From positions 1 to 34,551 of the forward strand of contig DAHO01000004.1 in the NCBI GenBank assembly GCA_002498455.1: a stretch of DNA of 34,551 bases, in the 5' to 3' direction. A program made the position numbers and the translations under genes. The DNA is from Euryarchaeota archaeon UBA602. GTDB taxonomy: Archaea > Thermoplasmatota > Poseidoniia > Poseidoniales > Thalassarchaeaceae. The notes beneath the pieces were generated by a model. It was given only the letters and a program-made list of their open reading frames with translations, was not told the DNA's origin and did no database searches. Positions 1-8,990 of this stretch are shown here, one piece after another (positions within the stretch are counted from its first letter, which is position 1; each line of letters starts with the position of its first letter).

Positions 1-31
1 GTCTTTGCAATGGGTACCCATGCGCTCGCCA

Positions 32-649
32 CTAATTCAACAACTCCCCATCTCTAAGTGCAGTACTGACAACGCTCCATTCTTGGATCATTTCCTCAGC
101 AGCAATTACTGTACGGTTTCCGTCATCCCATCCGGACAAAGTGAACCGTCTATATTCGATTCCCAGTTGCTCCACGACATCTTGCTCATAGGCAAGAATC
201 CAATCAACTAAACCCTCCACAAGCGCAAAATAATCGGGAATCTGAGATTCAATCGGGAATTCTAACTCCGGTAGATCCTTTTTCGTCCAAGGTGGTGACT
301 GCAAAGTGGAAACAGTGGTGTACAACGGTAAGAATTCATACCGGGGTAAGAAAATACCACCATATCGTTTATCACCATAGAATATACCATACCCTCTCAG
401 TACGACTTCCCCTCCATTTGGAAGTGTTAGGGAATAAACACTGCTGCTGGTATTTTGGCGTTCTTCAGGTGGCATTTCGATACGTTGAAACCCAATTTCA
501 AGAAGCCAATTTCCTTCTGAGCGTAGGATATCTCGGCCCCAACACCAAATTTGTTGGCTCACAAGGGTCACTGCATGTTTACTCAGTGCCTCGTCAGGCT
601 GTTTCTGTATGACGATTTGCCGTCCAGAAGACATCTCAAGACTTCCCAT
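32..649 (-). CDS. hypothetical protein, 205 aa
   Basis: I do not recognise a family. The start chosen here (ATG at 649) overlaps the end of the preceding small membrane-protein gene by 14 nt. A second in-frame ATG at 634 lies one base beyond that gene's stop, so translational coupling is likely with either start. The protein is soluble-looking, with no signal peptide or membrane segment. It is rich in Trp, Tyr and Glu, with a beta-rich centre (GGEVVLRGYGIFYGDKRYGG) and a C-terminal half that is probably helical (LVEGLVDWILAYEQDVVEQL). It is the last visible member of a minus-strand run beginning with the FAD oxidoreductase at 2060. The reading frame extends upstream to 772, but that part shares DNA with the membrane-protein frame and is probably not translated. 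Coding status is fairly likely; function is unknown. Confidence 0.6.
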   Translation of the reverse strand: MGSLEMSSGRQIVIQKQPDEALSKHAVTLVSQQIWCWGRDILRSEGNWLLEIGFQRIEMPPEERQNTSSSVYSLTLPNGGEVVLRGYGIFYGDKRYGGIFLPRYEFLPLYTTVSTLQSPPWTKKDLPELEFPIESQIPDYFALVEGLVDWILAYEQDVVEQLGIEYRRFTLSGWDDGNRTVIAAEEMIQEWSVVSTALRDGELLN

Positions 650-851
650 CAGGTAGTATGGAAGCAATGTTAGAGACCATCCAACAGGATGCTGCTGCCA
701 ATTGTAGCCAATCGCCATTGCCCATTTGCAATCCATTACCATCTGCATATCCGTATACAAACACACTGACAATCCAACAAAGGCTGGCCAGTGTTTGACC
801 TAGCCAAGGGATACTCTTCATTTTGTCTACAGTAGTCTCACTGGACCCCAT
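636..851 (-). CDS. small two-pass membrane protein, 71 aa
   Basis: Predicted small membrane protein of unknown function. Two hydrophobic stretches are visible, one around LGQTLASLCWIVSVFVYGYA and one around WLQLAAASCWMVSNIASILP, separated by a short polar Gly/Asn-rich loop. This hairpin layout is what supports coding in this frame rather than in the overlapping one. ATG at 851 is taken as the start; ATG at 821 (MKSIPWLGQ) and TTG at 866 are alternatives. The gene begins about 40 nt after the oxidoreductase stop at 891 and ends inside the start region of the 205-aa gene, so the three probably share a transcript. No family is recognised. Confidence 0.5.
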   Translation of the reverse strand: MGSSETTVDKMKSIPWLGQTLASLCWIVSVFVYGYADGNGLQMGNGDWLQLAAASCWMVSNIASILPDGKS

Positions 852-890
852 ATAACATCGCCTCAAGCGTTAACTGATAACCATTTCTCG

Positions 891-2060
891 TCAGCAGGTT
901 AAGCACTCTTGTCCACAACAGGATAAGTCATCTAAGTACATGCCCCAACTTTTGTAGGCATCGACGAAATCATCGGTTTCGATGTCCATGGATGATGCAA
1001 TGGCCTGTGCCACAATCGCAAACCGTTGGCGATACTTGTAGATGAAACAGAACACATGCCCATCATGGCGAACAGAAGGACCCGAAAGATACAATCCTGG
1101 AGTAATCGTAGATTCGTCAGAATCGCTAATCACGGGGAATCCATCCTCTCTCTCTTCAAACAGATGGGATACAAACTTGTGGCTTCCGGAGAATCCACCT
1201 GCCAGTAGTGGCTGATTGCGGGATTCGAAAATTTGCCCGTCTTCTGTTTTGAGTACGTACACACCATTGTCCAACGTCACTGAACTGACCGGGGTATTCG
1301 GATACAATTCTGTATACTGCCCAAAACTTGGCTTTCGCATTCTCTCAAATGAGAATGTAGACAGAGCGACACTGGGGTCAGAGGTTGTTTCTTCCCACGG
1401 TGCGTTCATGTCAAACAGATGCACTTCTTTATTCCGAGATGAAAGGTGGTAGGCTGCGTCGACACCACTTTCATACCCACCGATAATGAGGAAATCATCC
1501 CCCTCTAATTCCCCATAACTTGGAACTGTGGAGGTGTGGCGACATAGATCACTTCCTTCAAACCCAGCCAAGTTTGGATATTGATATTCTCCAGCGGCCC
1601 AGATTACATTCTTAGAAAGCAACACTCCTTCATCAGTACCCAAGTGAAACATATCGTCAATTTTCTCAATCGATTTGATATCAGTATCTTCCTCCACTGG
1701 TAGTTCGAAGTAATTTGCAATATCTTGTAGATGTGCAGCGAATTGTTTTCCAGTCGGATGCTCAACTCGCATGGTGAATGCAGGTGAGATACCAATCGCA
1801 ATTGAATTCAAATCAAGCATTCCAATCGAATTGCTCGGGAATGAGGGCGTGATGAATTTGGTTTCTTCAGGCCATGCCGCGAACGATGAACCAACTGTAG
1901 ATCGATCGACGATGAGGAAATTTTCTACACCAGAATGAAGCAGAGCAATTGCGACACCGATGCCTGCAGCACCAGCGCCGACTATGATTACATCAAATTC
2001 CTCAGATTCAACGTTTGTCGAAGAACTACCGTCGGCATTGCCATTACTGTCTACAGACAT
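891..2060 (-). CDS. FAD/NAD(P)-dependent oxidoreductase with Cys-rich C-terminal tail
   Basis: A 389-aa flavoprotein of the pyridine nucleotide-disulfide / flavin monooxygenase-like superfamily, acting in the cytoplasm. A short polar N-terminus precedes the FAD-binding dinucleotide fold (VIIVGAGAAGIGVAIALL, about residues 24-41, followed by an acidic strand end at IVDR). A second, NAD(P)H-type motif, IIGGYESGVDAAYHL, lies near residue 190. A third flavin-contact region (LYLSGPSVRHDG) lies near the C-terminus. The chain ends in SCCGQECLTC, with Cys at 381, 382, 386 and 389, the last residue. I see no CxxC next to the FAD motif as in thioredoxin reductase, so the tail could be the redox or metal site (inference). 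The substrate cannot be assigned. An AT-rich promoter lies directly upstream, and the ATG may be leaderless. Confidence 0.85.
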   Translation of the reverse strand: MSVDSNGNADGSSSTNVESEEFDVIIVGAGAAGIGVAIALLHSGVENFLIVDRSTVGSSFAAWPEETKFITPSFPSNSIGMLDLNSIAIGISPAFTMRVEHPTGKQFAAHLQDIANYFELPVEEDTDIKSIEKIDDMFHLGTDEGVLLSKNVIWAAGEYQYPNLAGFEGSDLCRHTSTVPSYGELEGDDFLIIGGYESGVDAAYHLSSRNKEVHLFDMNAPWEETTSDPSVALSTFSFERMRKPSFGQYTELYPNTPVSSVTLDNGVYVLKTEDGQIFESRNQPLLAGGFSGSHKFVSHLFEEREDGFPVISDSDESTITPGLYLSGPSVRHDGHVFCFIYKYRQRFAIVAQAIASSMDIETDDFVDAYKSWGMYLDDLSCCGQECLTC

Positions 2061-2073
2061 AACATGGCGTCAG

Positions 2074-2094
2074 TTAATATATTTTTAAAATATT
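2074..2094 (-). promoter_or_regulatory. candidate archaeal TATA promoter for the FAD oxidoreductase
   Basis: A strongly AT-rich block in an otherwise mixed-composition region reads, on the minus strand, as overlapping TATA-like boxes (AAAATATATTAA type). It sits about 15-35 nt upstream of the ATG at 2060. With the usual archaeal spacing of about 25 nt to the start site, transcription would begin at or very near the start codon, suggesting a leaderless or very short-leader mRNA. This is inferred from spacing and composition only. Confidence 0.45.
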
Positions 2095-2233
2095 GTAATA
2101 ACCAGGAAGTGCAATCGGCCAATTGTATGATTAGAAATCGTGTACTGTTATTGATTTTAGATGCTACTGAACAACCCTATTTACAGTTCTCAGCGCATGG
2201 ATATGCGTGGCAGTGTTGCAAGTTTATGAGCGA

Positions 2234-3064
2234 ATGTTGGGTACATCAACCGATGCATTCCTAAGACGAATGGCGATCAATATCGCAATCTTCGGTTTTC
2301 TTTTCCACCTCTTTTGCTGCGTGCTTTACGATCTAAATGTCATCGATTCAAATGATTTGGAGCCACTTTTTGACTCATATCTGGATGCTCTCTACACACC
2401 GTTCTCAATCATTCTTGCGTACGAAGTTTATGAGTTGATTCGGGCAATTCCTGAATCGTTCTCGAATTCGATCGGGAAACAATTCGAGGTTGTTACGCTC
2501 TTGGTTGTGCGTGATATTTTCAAGAATCTAGCGGATATTGGAGGTGCAGATGATGTTTCCATTGATGCTGATGTAGCCTTCATTGCAGTTGAAGCTGCTG
2601 CGTTTATTGTACTGTTTGGAACAGCATTGTACTTCCGTGCTCAAACCTCAGACACAAAGACTCTTGATCAGCATGATGAATCAATTCAAACGTTTGTTCA
2701 ACAGAAGAAAAATCTTGCTTGTACTTTGGCGACAGTCTACGTTTTCGTCGCAATATATTCGTTCTCAATGTGGTTGATTGGCGTGGTCGATGGGGATACA
2801 GGGTTGAGCCGAACAGTGTTCTTTTCCGATTTTTTCACTTGGTTAATCATCTCAGACATTGTGATTCTGCTTCTGTCTTATCGATATATCACTGATTTCC
2901 TGCAATTGGCTCGTAACACCGGTTTCATTCTTTCCACAGTCATTATTCGTGTTGGAATTGGGATCCCTGGATTTACAGGAGCAGCCTTGTTTATTCTATC
3001 CGCTGCGCTTGCATCAAGCGTACTTCGAATTAGCTCTCATGCTCCACAGATCCCGCAATCGTGA
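2234..3064 (+). CDS. multi-pass membrane protein of unknown function, 276 aa
   Basis: Integral membrane protein with about six hydrophobic segments, near residues 13-33, 50-66, 113-135, 160-183, 198-217 and 229-262. Between the second and third lies a conserved-looking polar/charged stretch (EVYELIRAIPESFSNSIGKQ, then VVRDIFKNLAD) with Arg and Glu at the membrane edge. This could be a cofactor or ligand site, but nothing in the sequence proves it. ATG at 2234 is preferred; GTG at 2207 and ATG at 2270 are in frame. It is divergent from the FAD oxidoreductase and shares the roughly 170-nt region between them, so co-regulation is possible. I cannot name a family. Confidence 0.7.
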   Translation: MLGTSTDAFLRRMAINIAIFGFLFHLFCCVLYDLNVIDSNDLEPLFDSYLDALYTPFSIILAYEVYELIRAIPESFSNSIGKQFEVVTLLVVRDIFKNLADIGGADDVSIDADVAFIAVEAAAFIVLFGTALYFRAQTSDTKTLDQHDESIQTFVQQKKNLACTLATVYVFVAIYSFSMWLIGVVDGDTGLSRTVFFSDFFTWLIISDIVILLLSYRYITDFLQLARNTGFILSTVIIRVGIGIPGFTGAALFILSAALASSVLRISSHAPQIPQS

Positions 3065-3084
3065 ATTCATGGATGCAATGTAGG

Positions 3085-5778
3085 CTAGATTCCATCATCG
3101 AGTAAGTCACCAAAGTTTGGCAAGTCAGTATTCGTGGATTCGGACTCAACTGAAGGCAAGATCTCTTGCATTTCAACCCCGGGTTCCATACTGGGTAATT
3201 CACTCGGCTCAAATGAAGGCGGACTCGCAACTGGACCGGATTCATCAAAGAGACTTCTTTCAAATTCCGCCATGGCTCTTTGTCGATGGTCTTGTGAACG
3301 AGCCGAACGAGAACGGACCACGATGATGGCCGCAACTACAGCGATGTTCAACAACAGTAGTAATGCCAATACGGCAATTGAGTCGGACTCCAAATCTAGG
3401 ACTTGCTCACGTCCATCATCTTCATTTTGTTGCTCGGAATCCATATTTTCAGTCACATCTAGGGATTCATTGATAGGATTGGGTTCATCCACAATCGGTG
3501 GGAAGTATACAGTCATCATCACCTCTTTCCACATTCCATCGATACTGACTCTGGCTGTCAATTCCTTGGTTTCGTCTTCGGCATTGGCATAGGTTGCAAA
3601 ATATGTTCCATTTTCCGCCCCAGTTGCATCTGCGATAATGAGTGGTTCTGACAGGACCCAATCCATAAGACATCCACTTTCACAAGCAATCGAAATTGAA
3701 ATGTTGGCTGTCCGTGTTGATTCATCTGGGGTTTCGATCAACTCCAATTCGATGGATAGTACTGGACAACCATTCAGCGAACCCCAAACAAAGGGGCAAC
3801 CGTCGACTGAATCCTTTCGTCCATCTTCATCCGTATCTCGTTGATTCGCTGCACAACCGTTTGCATCAATCTCGGCCAGCCAATCTGTATCGGGGCACAA
3901 ATCCTGATCATCATTGATACCATCTTCGTCCGTGTCCCTCTGACTTGGGCCACAGCCCAGTGAATTGACGTCGTTCGCCCCGAGTGGTGTGTCGGGACAA
4001 CTGTCGCCTGAATTGAACACTCCATCTGCATCATCGTCAAGTTGTGAGGCTGAACAACCCACATCGTTGACCAATTCTTCACGAGGAGTGGCTGGACAAG
4101 CATCCAAGTCGTCAGTAACGCCGTCATTGTCCGTGTCTTTCTGACTATCTGCGCAGCCATCGCCATCAATATCCGCACCGAATTCGGTTTCGGGACAATC
4201 GTCCTCGGCATTCACCACACCATCATCATCGGTATCCAATTCCCACTCAGAGCAACCCACACTGTTGACTTGCCAGCCGGATTGTGTATCGGGACATTGA
4301 TCGATATCATCGTGGACACCATCCCCATCTGAATCAATTTGATTTGTCGCACACCCACTGTCGTTCACTGGCAGCCCAGCATCGGTATTTGGACAACTGT
4401 CTTCATCGTCAATCACACCATCATTATCGGTATCCGGTGGTGGGATTTCACATCCATCCGCCCCAACCAATGTCCCTGGCAGAGTGTGGGTGCAATTGTC
4501 AAGGTAGTCGGCGACATTGTCTCCATCATAGTCTGGAATGCCGACTTGTTGTCTTAGGAACAATCCTACTGCATAATGCGTCGTTTCGGTTGGGTGAAGA
4601 TTGTCGAAGAAAATGTATTCCTCTACGTTGGGAGCAATGGGGTCATTGCTGTCACAGGTTGCACCATCATGTTCACAGGCAGCATGGGTCACATTGGTGA
4701 TACCAAAATGCTCACCGGACCAGTAGAGCATTTCAAATCCAATCCAAATTGGAATCAAGTGAGTGGCGACTCCGTAAGTGGTGTTGAGGTTGGCGACCAT
4801 CGTGGCCATTCCGGAATTAAAATCGGCCACTCGTTGGGCGAGTGCTTGGCGATCCTCTTCCGAGCTTCCACTTTCTGCAGGTGTCTTTTCGAGTGGTGGC
4901 AATTCAAAGAAAATGAATTCTTGGCCTCCTGCAGCAATCAACTGTTCTGCATGTGCCTCAAGGTTGTCCACCAGACTCTGTGCATTGGTAGCGCCGTAAT
5001 TGATGAGATCGTTTCCTCCGCCCCAAATCGCGACAGCATCACTGGGTCCGAGGTTGTTGTTTTGGTCCCAATCATCGACCTGTTTCCCGATGTTCTCAAT
5101 CACAAAAAACTGCATTCCATTGCCCGTTGCTGCACCACCGAATGCCCGGTTATTGCCCGTAGAACCTCCACGTCCGGCGACGTTTGAGAAGCCCGCCCAA
5201 TCTCCAGTGAAATCGACCCAGTTCTTGCCATTCGAGTATCGGCCCTGCCAATAGGGTGGACTTTCCGGCGTCCCAAAGGCGCTGTATGTATTCCCTGCAT
5301 CGGACAAACTATCGCCAAAAACGAACATATCCGAATATTGCGGGTGCATCGAATTCCAGAATACGGAAAACGGTTCGATTGCCGAAACATTGGTCCAGCC
5401 TACAGAAGAATTCAATCCAATTTCGAGGAAATACATCATCGATTCATTTGCAACATGATACTCACTGAACTCCAGTTGTAGGGCACTTTGGTTGGCAAAA
5501 AATGGAGTGAATCCTGAACTTACCAAGGTCGATGGCCCAATGTCATCTGAGACGTTTGTCGCATGAACCATCCAGTGTAACTCATACGATCGACCTTGTG
5601 TCAAACCCCACAAACCGATGGTGGCCTCTAGAGGCTCACTGGATGCAAAAATCCGCTTCTCAAAAAGGATGGAACCCCCCTCGTTTCCTCGGGCTTCAGT
5701 AGCGACAGCTGGGATAGTGGCTGACCAAGATAGTGCGAGAAGTGTGGCGACGATAAGCAGTGCCGACCGTCGCCCCAT
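3085..5778 (-). CDS. secreted SGNH/GDSL hydrolase with thrombospondin type 3-like repeats, membrane-anchored
   Basis: An 897-aa exported esterase/lipase-like protein. The N-terminus is a signal peptide (basic MGRRS, hydrophobic core, likely cleavage near residue 27). A beta-rich domain precedes the SGNH hydrolase domain. Block I is FVFGDSLSDAGN with nucleophile Ser157, block III is GGGND with Asn256, and block V is DNLHPTE with Asp392 and His395, so the catalytic set is complete. Residues 416 to about 672 form eight Ca-binding type repeats. A beta domain follows, then a membrane helix (AVLALLLLLNIAVVAAIIVV, roughly 805-825) and a basic-then-acidic cytoplasmic tail. The fold is known for hydrolysis of lipid or carbohydrate esters; the substrate here is unknown. 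It lies downstream of an RND exporter on the same strand with a hairpin between, so they may be separate transcripts. The gene converges with the membrane-protein gene ending at 3064. Confidence 0.9.
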   Translation of the reverse strand: MGRRSALLIVATLLALSWSATIPAVATEARGNEGGSILFEKRIFASSEPLEATIGLWGLTQGRSYELHWMVHATNVSDDIGPSTLVSSGFTPFFANQSALQLEFSEYHVANESMMYFLEIGLNSSVGWTNVSAIEPFSVFWNSMHPQYSDMFVFGDSLSDAGNTYSAFGTPESPPYWQGRYSNGKNWVDFTGDWAGFSNVAGRGGSTGNNRAFGGAATGNGMQFFVIENIGKQVDDWDQNNNLGPSDAVAIWGGGNDLINYGATNAQSLVDNLEAHAEQLIAAGGQEFIFFELPPLEKTPAESGSSEEDRQALAQRVADFNSGMATMVANLNTTYGVATHLIPIWIGFEMLYWSGEHFGITNVTHAACEHDGATCDSNDPIAPNVEEYIFFDNLHPTETTHYAVGLFLRQQVGIPDYDGDNVADYLDNCTHTLPGTLVGADGCEIPPPDTDNDGVIDDEDSCPNTDAGLPVNDSGCATNQIDSDGDGVHDDIDQCPDTQSGWQVNSVGCSEWELDTDDDGVVNAEDDCPETEFGADIDGDGCADSQKDTDNDGVTDDLDACPATPREELVNDVGCSASQLDDDADGVFNSGDSCPDTPLGANDVNSLGCGPSQRDTDEDGINDDQDLCPDTDWLAEIDANGCAANQRDTDEDGRKDSVDGCPFVWGSLNGCPVLSIELELIETPDESTRTANISISIACESGCLMDWVLSEPLIIADATGAENGTYFATYANAEDETKELTARVSIDGMWKEVMMTVYFPPIVDEPNPINESLDVTENMDSEQQNEDDGREQVLDLESDSIAVLALLLLLNIAVVAAIIVVRSRSARSQDHRQRAMAEFERSLFDESGPVASPPSFEPSELPSMEPGVEMQEILPSVESESTNTDLPNFGDLLDDGI
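3763..4533 (-). repeat. eight in-frame thrombospondin type 3-like repeats (about 99-nt period)
   Basis: Within the SGNH hydrolase gene, residues 416 to about 672 form eight tandem units of 33 residues. The sixth has 34 and the last is shorter. Each follows the pattern DxDxDGxxDxxDxCPxT...GC. Every unit carries DxDxDG calcium-ligand spacing and two cysteines, so each is probably held by a disulfide and calcium. In this family such repeats form stiff, calcium-dependent stalks on the cell surface. Confidence 0.88.
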
Positions 5779-5818
5779 GTCTCCTTGACTAAAGGTGCTT
5801 TGAATTGAACCTTACGAC

Positions 5819-5833
5819 AGCGCCTACGGCGCT
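5819..5833 (-). terminator. stem-loop after the RND exporter gene
   Basis: Perfect 6-bp inverted repeat AGCGCC/GGCGCT with a 3-nt loop, starting 12 nt after the stop of the RND gene at 5846. The position suggests transcription termination or mRNA 3'-end processing. No oligo-T tract follows, which is unlike classic archaeal terminators. Confidence 0.45.
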
Positions 5834-5845
5834 GAATGAATTGAG

Positions 5846-8800
5846 TTACTCCAGGACAGCATCCATCGTCTGAGATTCTGACATCAAGACATCGACATCG
5901 AGATCTTGGTACGAACCTCTGCCTGTTAGTTTGAACATCATTGTATGCCATCCGACAAGCATTGCAGGCAGGAGGATGGCGCTGGTCAGTAAAGCGAATG
6001 TGATTAACAGCATCATGAGCAAGAAGAAATTGCGAAGGCCGGGGATATTGACGAGTAATCCTGCTCCCAATCCAGCACAGGTGGTCGCCGTGGTTTCAAA
6101 GATGGTTTGTCCCGTCCTTGAAACGGTTTTGACAATCCCGCCGGGAGTCTCTTTCTCTTCCCGAATTCGATCGATAATGTGAATTGAATCATCGACTCCG
6201 ATCCCAAAGACAATGGTCGAAACCATCGCAGTGAAGACATTGACATTGACATTCCCCCCAAACATCAGCAAGGGTTGCCAAAGAACAACTACGCCGACCG
6301 CAGTCATGGTGAAGAAGGCGAGTCTGAATGATCTGAACAGGAATGTCATCACGATGAGTAGAACCAGCATGGTCATCAGCGTGGCATCGGTTTGTGCATC
6401 GTGTACACCTTTGTTGATATCCAGAGAGAGGGGTAAGCCTCCAGTCAATTCACTGACTGCTACCTCTGGAAGTCCGGGGAATCCAACGGCAAGATAGGAA
6501 TCGATTTGATTCCGCAATTCTCCTGCATCACGCAAATTGATGTAGGGCTGATTGACATAGACCAACGTCTGTGTTTCACCGCCAATCGTTTCATCGACCT
6601 CATTCATCAACATCGAACGAATTTCAACAGACAAAGTGTTGAATGCGACATTGACCATTTGCGGCTGACTTGACCCATAGTATGGGATACACTGAGGGTT
6701 GAGAATATCGTCGAACCCTGGGTCTGCCGTGATATTCCAACATTCATCATGCAAGATTTCCCACAAACTTTGACTTTCGACTCCGGGGATCCCCAAATCG
6801 ATGTGTACAGCCTTTAGAATCGTCACCAAACTCACAGTTGTGGTTTCGGGAACATCGTCGATATTGTCTTCCATAACATCAATGGCATCAAGAACTTCCA
6901 AGTCACGGATGGGTGCTTGATTCTGACCCGAGTATTCTGACGCATCGACAATGAACATGTTCGTTTGTCCACCCTCGAACACTCGACTGTATTCGGCTAG
7001 AGTTTCGTATGTCGCCAAGCCAGGGGGTACTTCATCTGAAGATCCGGTGATGTCCTTACCCATTTCATCAGCCATCATCAACGCCCCCATGCTACTGACA
7101 AGAATTGCCACAATCACTACGGCCCACCATCCTACGACGGGGACCTTGCCAATTTCCTTCCATGCCTTGTCCGCAGATTCTAAACCTCGTTTTCGATATC
7201 GCAAAATCCACCCCAATGCAGGAACCATCACCATCGAGAAGAAGAAGGTACAAACGATGCCAAGGACCAATGTCAATCCGACCGTTCGCATCGGCTTAAT
7301 TGGGACGAGGAAAGGCCAGGCTAACACACTGAATCCAACGACGGTGGTTAATGCCGAAAGAAAAATCGCATTTCCTGTCGTCATCGCTGCATCAACGGTA
7401 GCACCGAGATAGATTTCAGGGTCCCACGGGTCCATTTCTTCAGATTGTAACCCTTCACGTTGTTCTCTCCACGCCTCTTCAGCAGCTTGCTCTAATCGTT
7501 CGTTTCGATTTTCCTCAATTCGGTTGATCAGATGTAACGCATAATCGACCCCAAGTCCAATCAGAATCGGCCCGGCTGCGATAATCATCGGTGTTAGTTC
7601 GATATTGGCCATTACAGTGATTCCGAAGGTTACGGCCAAACTCATCACAATCGGTGTACCACAAATAATCAACACCTTCGGATTGCGGTGAAGAATGATC
7701 ATTGTTGCCGCAACAAATGCCAATGACCATGGTAACATCCATTCCAATTGCTCGTAAACCGCATCGGAAACATCGTGTAAGACTGGCGTTAGACCCGTAA
7801 TCGTGATTGCGCGACGCTTCCCATCATTGGAGAGTGGTGTTCGCCATTCCGATTCTCCACTCTCATCATCCTCATACCACATGGGGGATAATTTTTCAGA
7901 GAATTGGAGTTCACACAGTGGACATATTTCGTAGTGCTCTCTCGCGGCTTCTTCACCCCGATAATTCAGACTACTCCGATCGGTGGAATCAGGATGAATA
8001 AGTCGACTTGCATACTGGATGAAGGCTTTGTGATCCTTGATGGTTTCACCAGCTTCTCCCTTTGGGTCATCGCGTGAGTCGATTTGGGTTTCCGACATGT
8101 CAAACCGAATTCCAATGACAACCACAGCAGTATCCCAAATGTCGTCATTGTTGGTGTCGCGAACAAATGATTCCATCAGACTCCCCGCATTTTCGACCAT
8201 TTCATTGACAGTATCTTGCTCGGAAGGAATACTGTATCCTTCGCTTGGATCTAGGGTATTTGGTACCAAGCAATCGTCATCACTAATGCCAAACAGCCCA
8301 TGCTCCGCAGCAGCACAGGTAAATCGAGCTCGACTACTATTTGCTTCCTTAATCACTTGAGCAGGTGAAAGGACCCAGACTACGCCATCATTTCGTCCAC
8401 GGTCTTCTTTGTCCCAATCAAGGCCTCGCTCATAATTTCCGAGTCCACTTTCGTCATCCCCCTCTAGATAGGAAATTTGCTTCAATACACTGACATGTGT
8501 GATGTTGTGTTCGCAATCATCGATGGCCTCACAAGTCCCTCTGCCGGGACCATCAATGGCATTTTCAGTGTGGATGTACAACATCACGATGTCTGTTGAC
8601 CACCCCTCTCGGACTTCCAGTAGTAAATCCTTGGACTCCGCTCCATCGGGGAGATAAACCTCAACATCACCGTTAATTTGGTGTTGAAAGTCAACTGAAT
8701 ATTGGCCGACAAACAGTGTCCCTAGTAACAAGATGATGATGACTGCGCCCGGTGATTTGTGCAGGGCACTGTAGAATCCTCGGACGGGTTTTTCGACCAT

Positions 8801-8917
8801 ATCATGAACAAACTCGCCCGCACCTTCCATCTTGTCCGATGCACCTCTCCAAAGGTTTCGAATCCGAAAAAACAGGGACTCGGATTCCATATCCATGGTC
8901 TCATCCGAATCGCTCAT
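5846..8917 (-). CDS. RND superfamily (MMPL / HAE-type) transporter, about 1023 aa
   Basis: Large polytopic proton-coupled exporter of the RND/MMPL superfamily. One membrane helix near residues 50-70 is followed by a long external domain, then a five-helix bundle; the whole unit is then duplicated. The TM4 motif with the family's acidic residue appears in both halves: GLGVDYALHLINR near residue 452 and GIGVDDSIHIIDR near 904. This confirms the internal repeat. Known relatives move lipids, hopanoids or hydrophobic compounds, or act without an outer-membrane partner in archaea; the cargo is not deducible. ATG at 8917 is preferred over GTG at 8929 because a G-rich stretch precedes it. Neighbours are a DPM1-like glycosyltransferase upstream and a secreted SGNH hydrolase downstream, which suggests an envelope lipid or glycolipid role (inference). 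Confidence 0.9.
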   Translation of the reverse strand: MSDSDETMDMESESLFFRIRNLWRGASDKMEGAGEFVHDMVEKPVRGFYSALHKSPGAVIIILLLGTLFVGQYSVDFQHQINGDVEVYLPDGAESKDLLLEVREGWSTDIVMLYIHTENAIDGPGRGTCEAIDDCEHNITHVSVLKQISYLEGDDESGLGNYERGLDWDKEDRGRNDGVVWVLSPAQVIKEANSSRARFTCAAAEHGLFGISDDDCLVPNTLDPSEGYSIPSEQDTVNEMVENAGSLMESFVRDTNNDDIWDTAVVVIGIRFDMSETQIDSRDDPKGEAGETIKDHKAFIQYASRLIHPDSTDRSSLNYRGEEAAREHYEICPLCELQFSEKLSPMWYEDDESGESEWRTPLSNDGKRRAITITGLTPVLHDVSDAVYEQLEWMLPWSLAFVAATMIILHRNPKVLIICGTPIVMSLAVTFGITVMANIELTPMIIAAGPILIGLGVDYALHLINRIEENRNERLEQAAEEAWREQREGLQSEEMDPWDPEIYLGATVDAAMTTGNAIFLSALTTVVGFSVLAWPFLVPIKPMRTVGLTLVLGIVCTFFFSMVMVPALGWILRYRKRGLESADKAWKEIGKVPVVGWWAVVIVAILVSSMGALMMADEMGKDITGSSDEVPPGLATYETLAEYSRVFEGGQTNMFIVDASEYSGQNQAPIRDLEVLDAIDVMEDNIDDVPETTTVSLVTILKAVHIDLGIPGVESQSLWEILHDECWNITADPGFDDILNPQCIPYYGSSQPQMVNVAFNTLSVEIRSMLMNEVDETIGGETQTLVYVNQPYINLRDAGELRNQIDSYLAVGFPGLPEVAVSELTGGLPLSLDINKGVHDAQTDATLMTMLVLLIVMTFLFRSFRLAFFTMTAVGVVVLWQPLLMFGGNVNVNVFTAMVSTIVFGIGVDDSIHIIDRIREEKETPGGIVKTVSRTGQTIFETTATTCAGLGAGLLVNIPGLRNFFLLMMLLITFALLTSAILLPAMLVGWHTMMFKLTGRGSYQDLDVDVLMSESQTMDAVLE

Positions 8918-8959
8918 TAAGTCCCCCACTCGACATTTGATATTGAAAGCAACGGGTCT

Positions 8960-8982
8960 AAGAGGTCCCTAAAGGACCTCTT
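8960..8982 (-). terminator. stem-loop after the glycosyltransferase gene
   Basis: Perfect 9-bp inverted repeat AAGAGGTCC/GGACCTCTT with a 5-nt loop. It begins 8 nt after the stop of the glycosyltransferase at 8991 and lies upstream of the RND start at 8917. It is the longest perfect hairpin I found in the window. It may terminate the glycosyltransferase transcript or act in the RND mRNA leader. Confidence 0.5.
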
Positions 8983-8990
8983 GTGGTGGA

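Noticed and set aside
5100..5390. Minus-strand open frame overlapping the SGNH domain in another phase
   Set aside because: The SGNH frame carries the complete catalytic motifs; the other frame has no recognisable pattern or start context.
7515..7742. Short open frames on both strands inside the RND genes
   Set aside because: They lie wholly within long, well-supported coding regions and show no family features.
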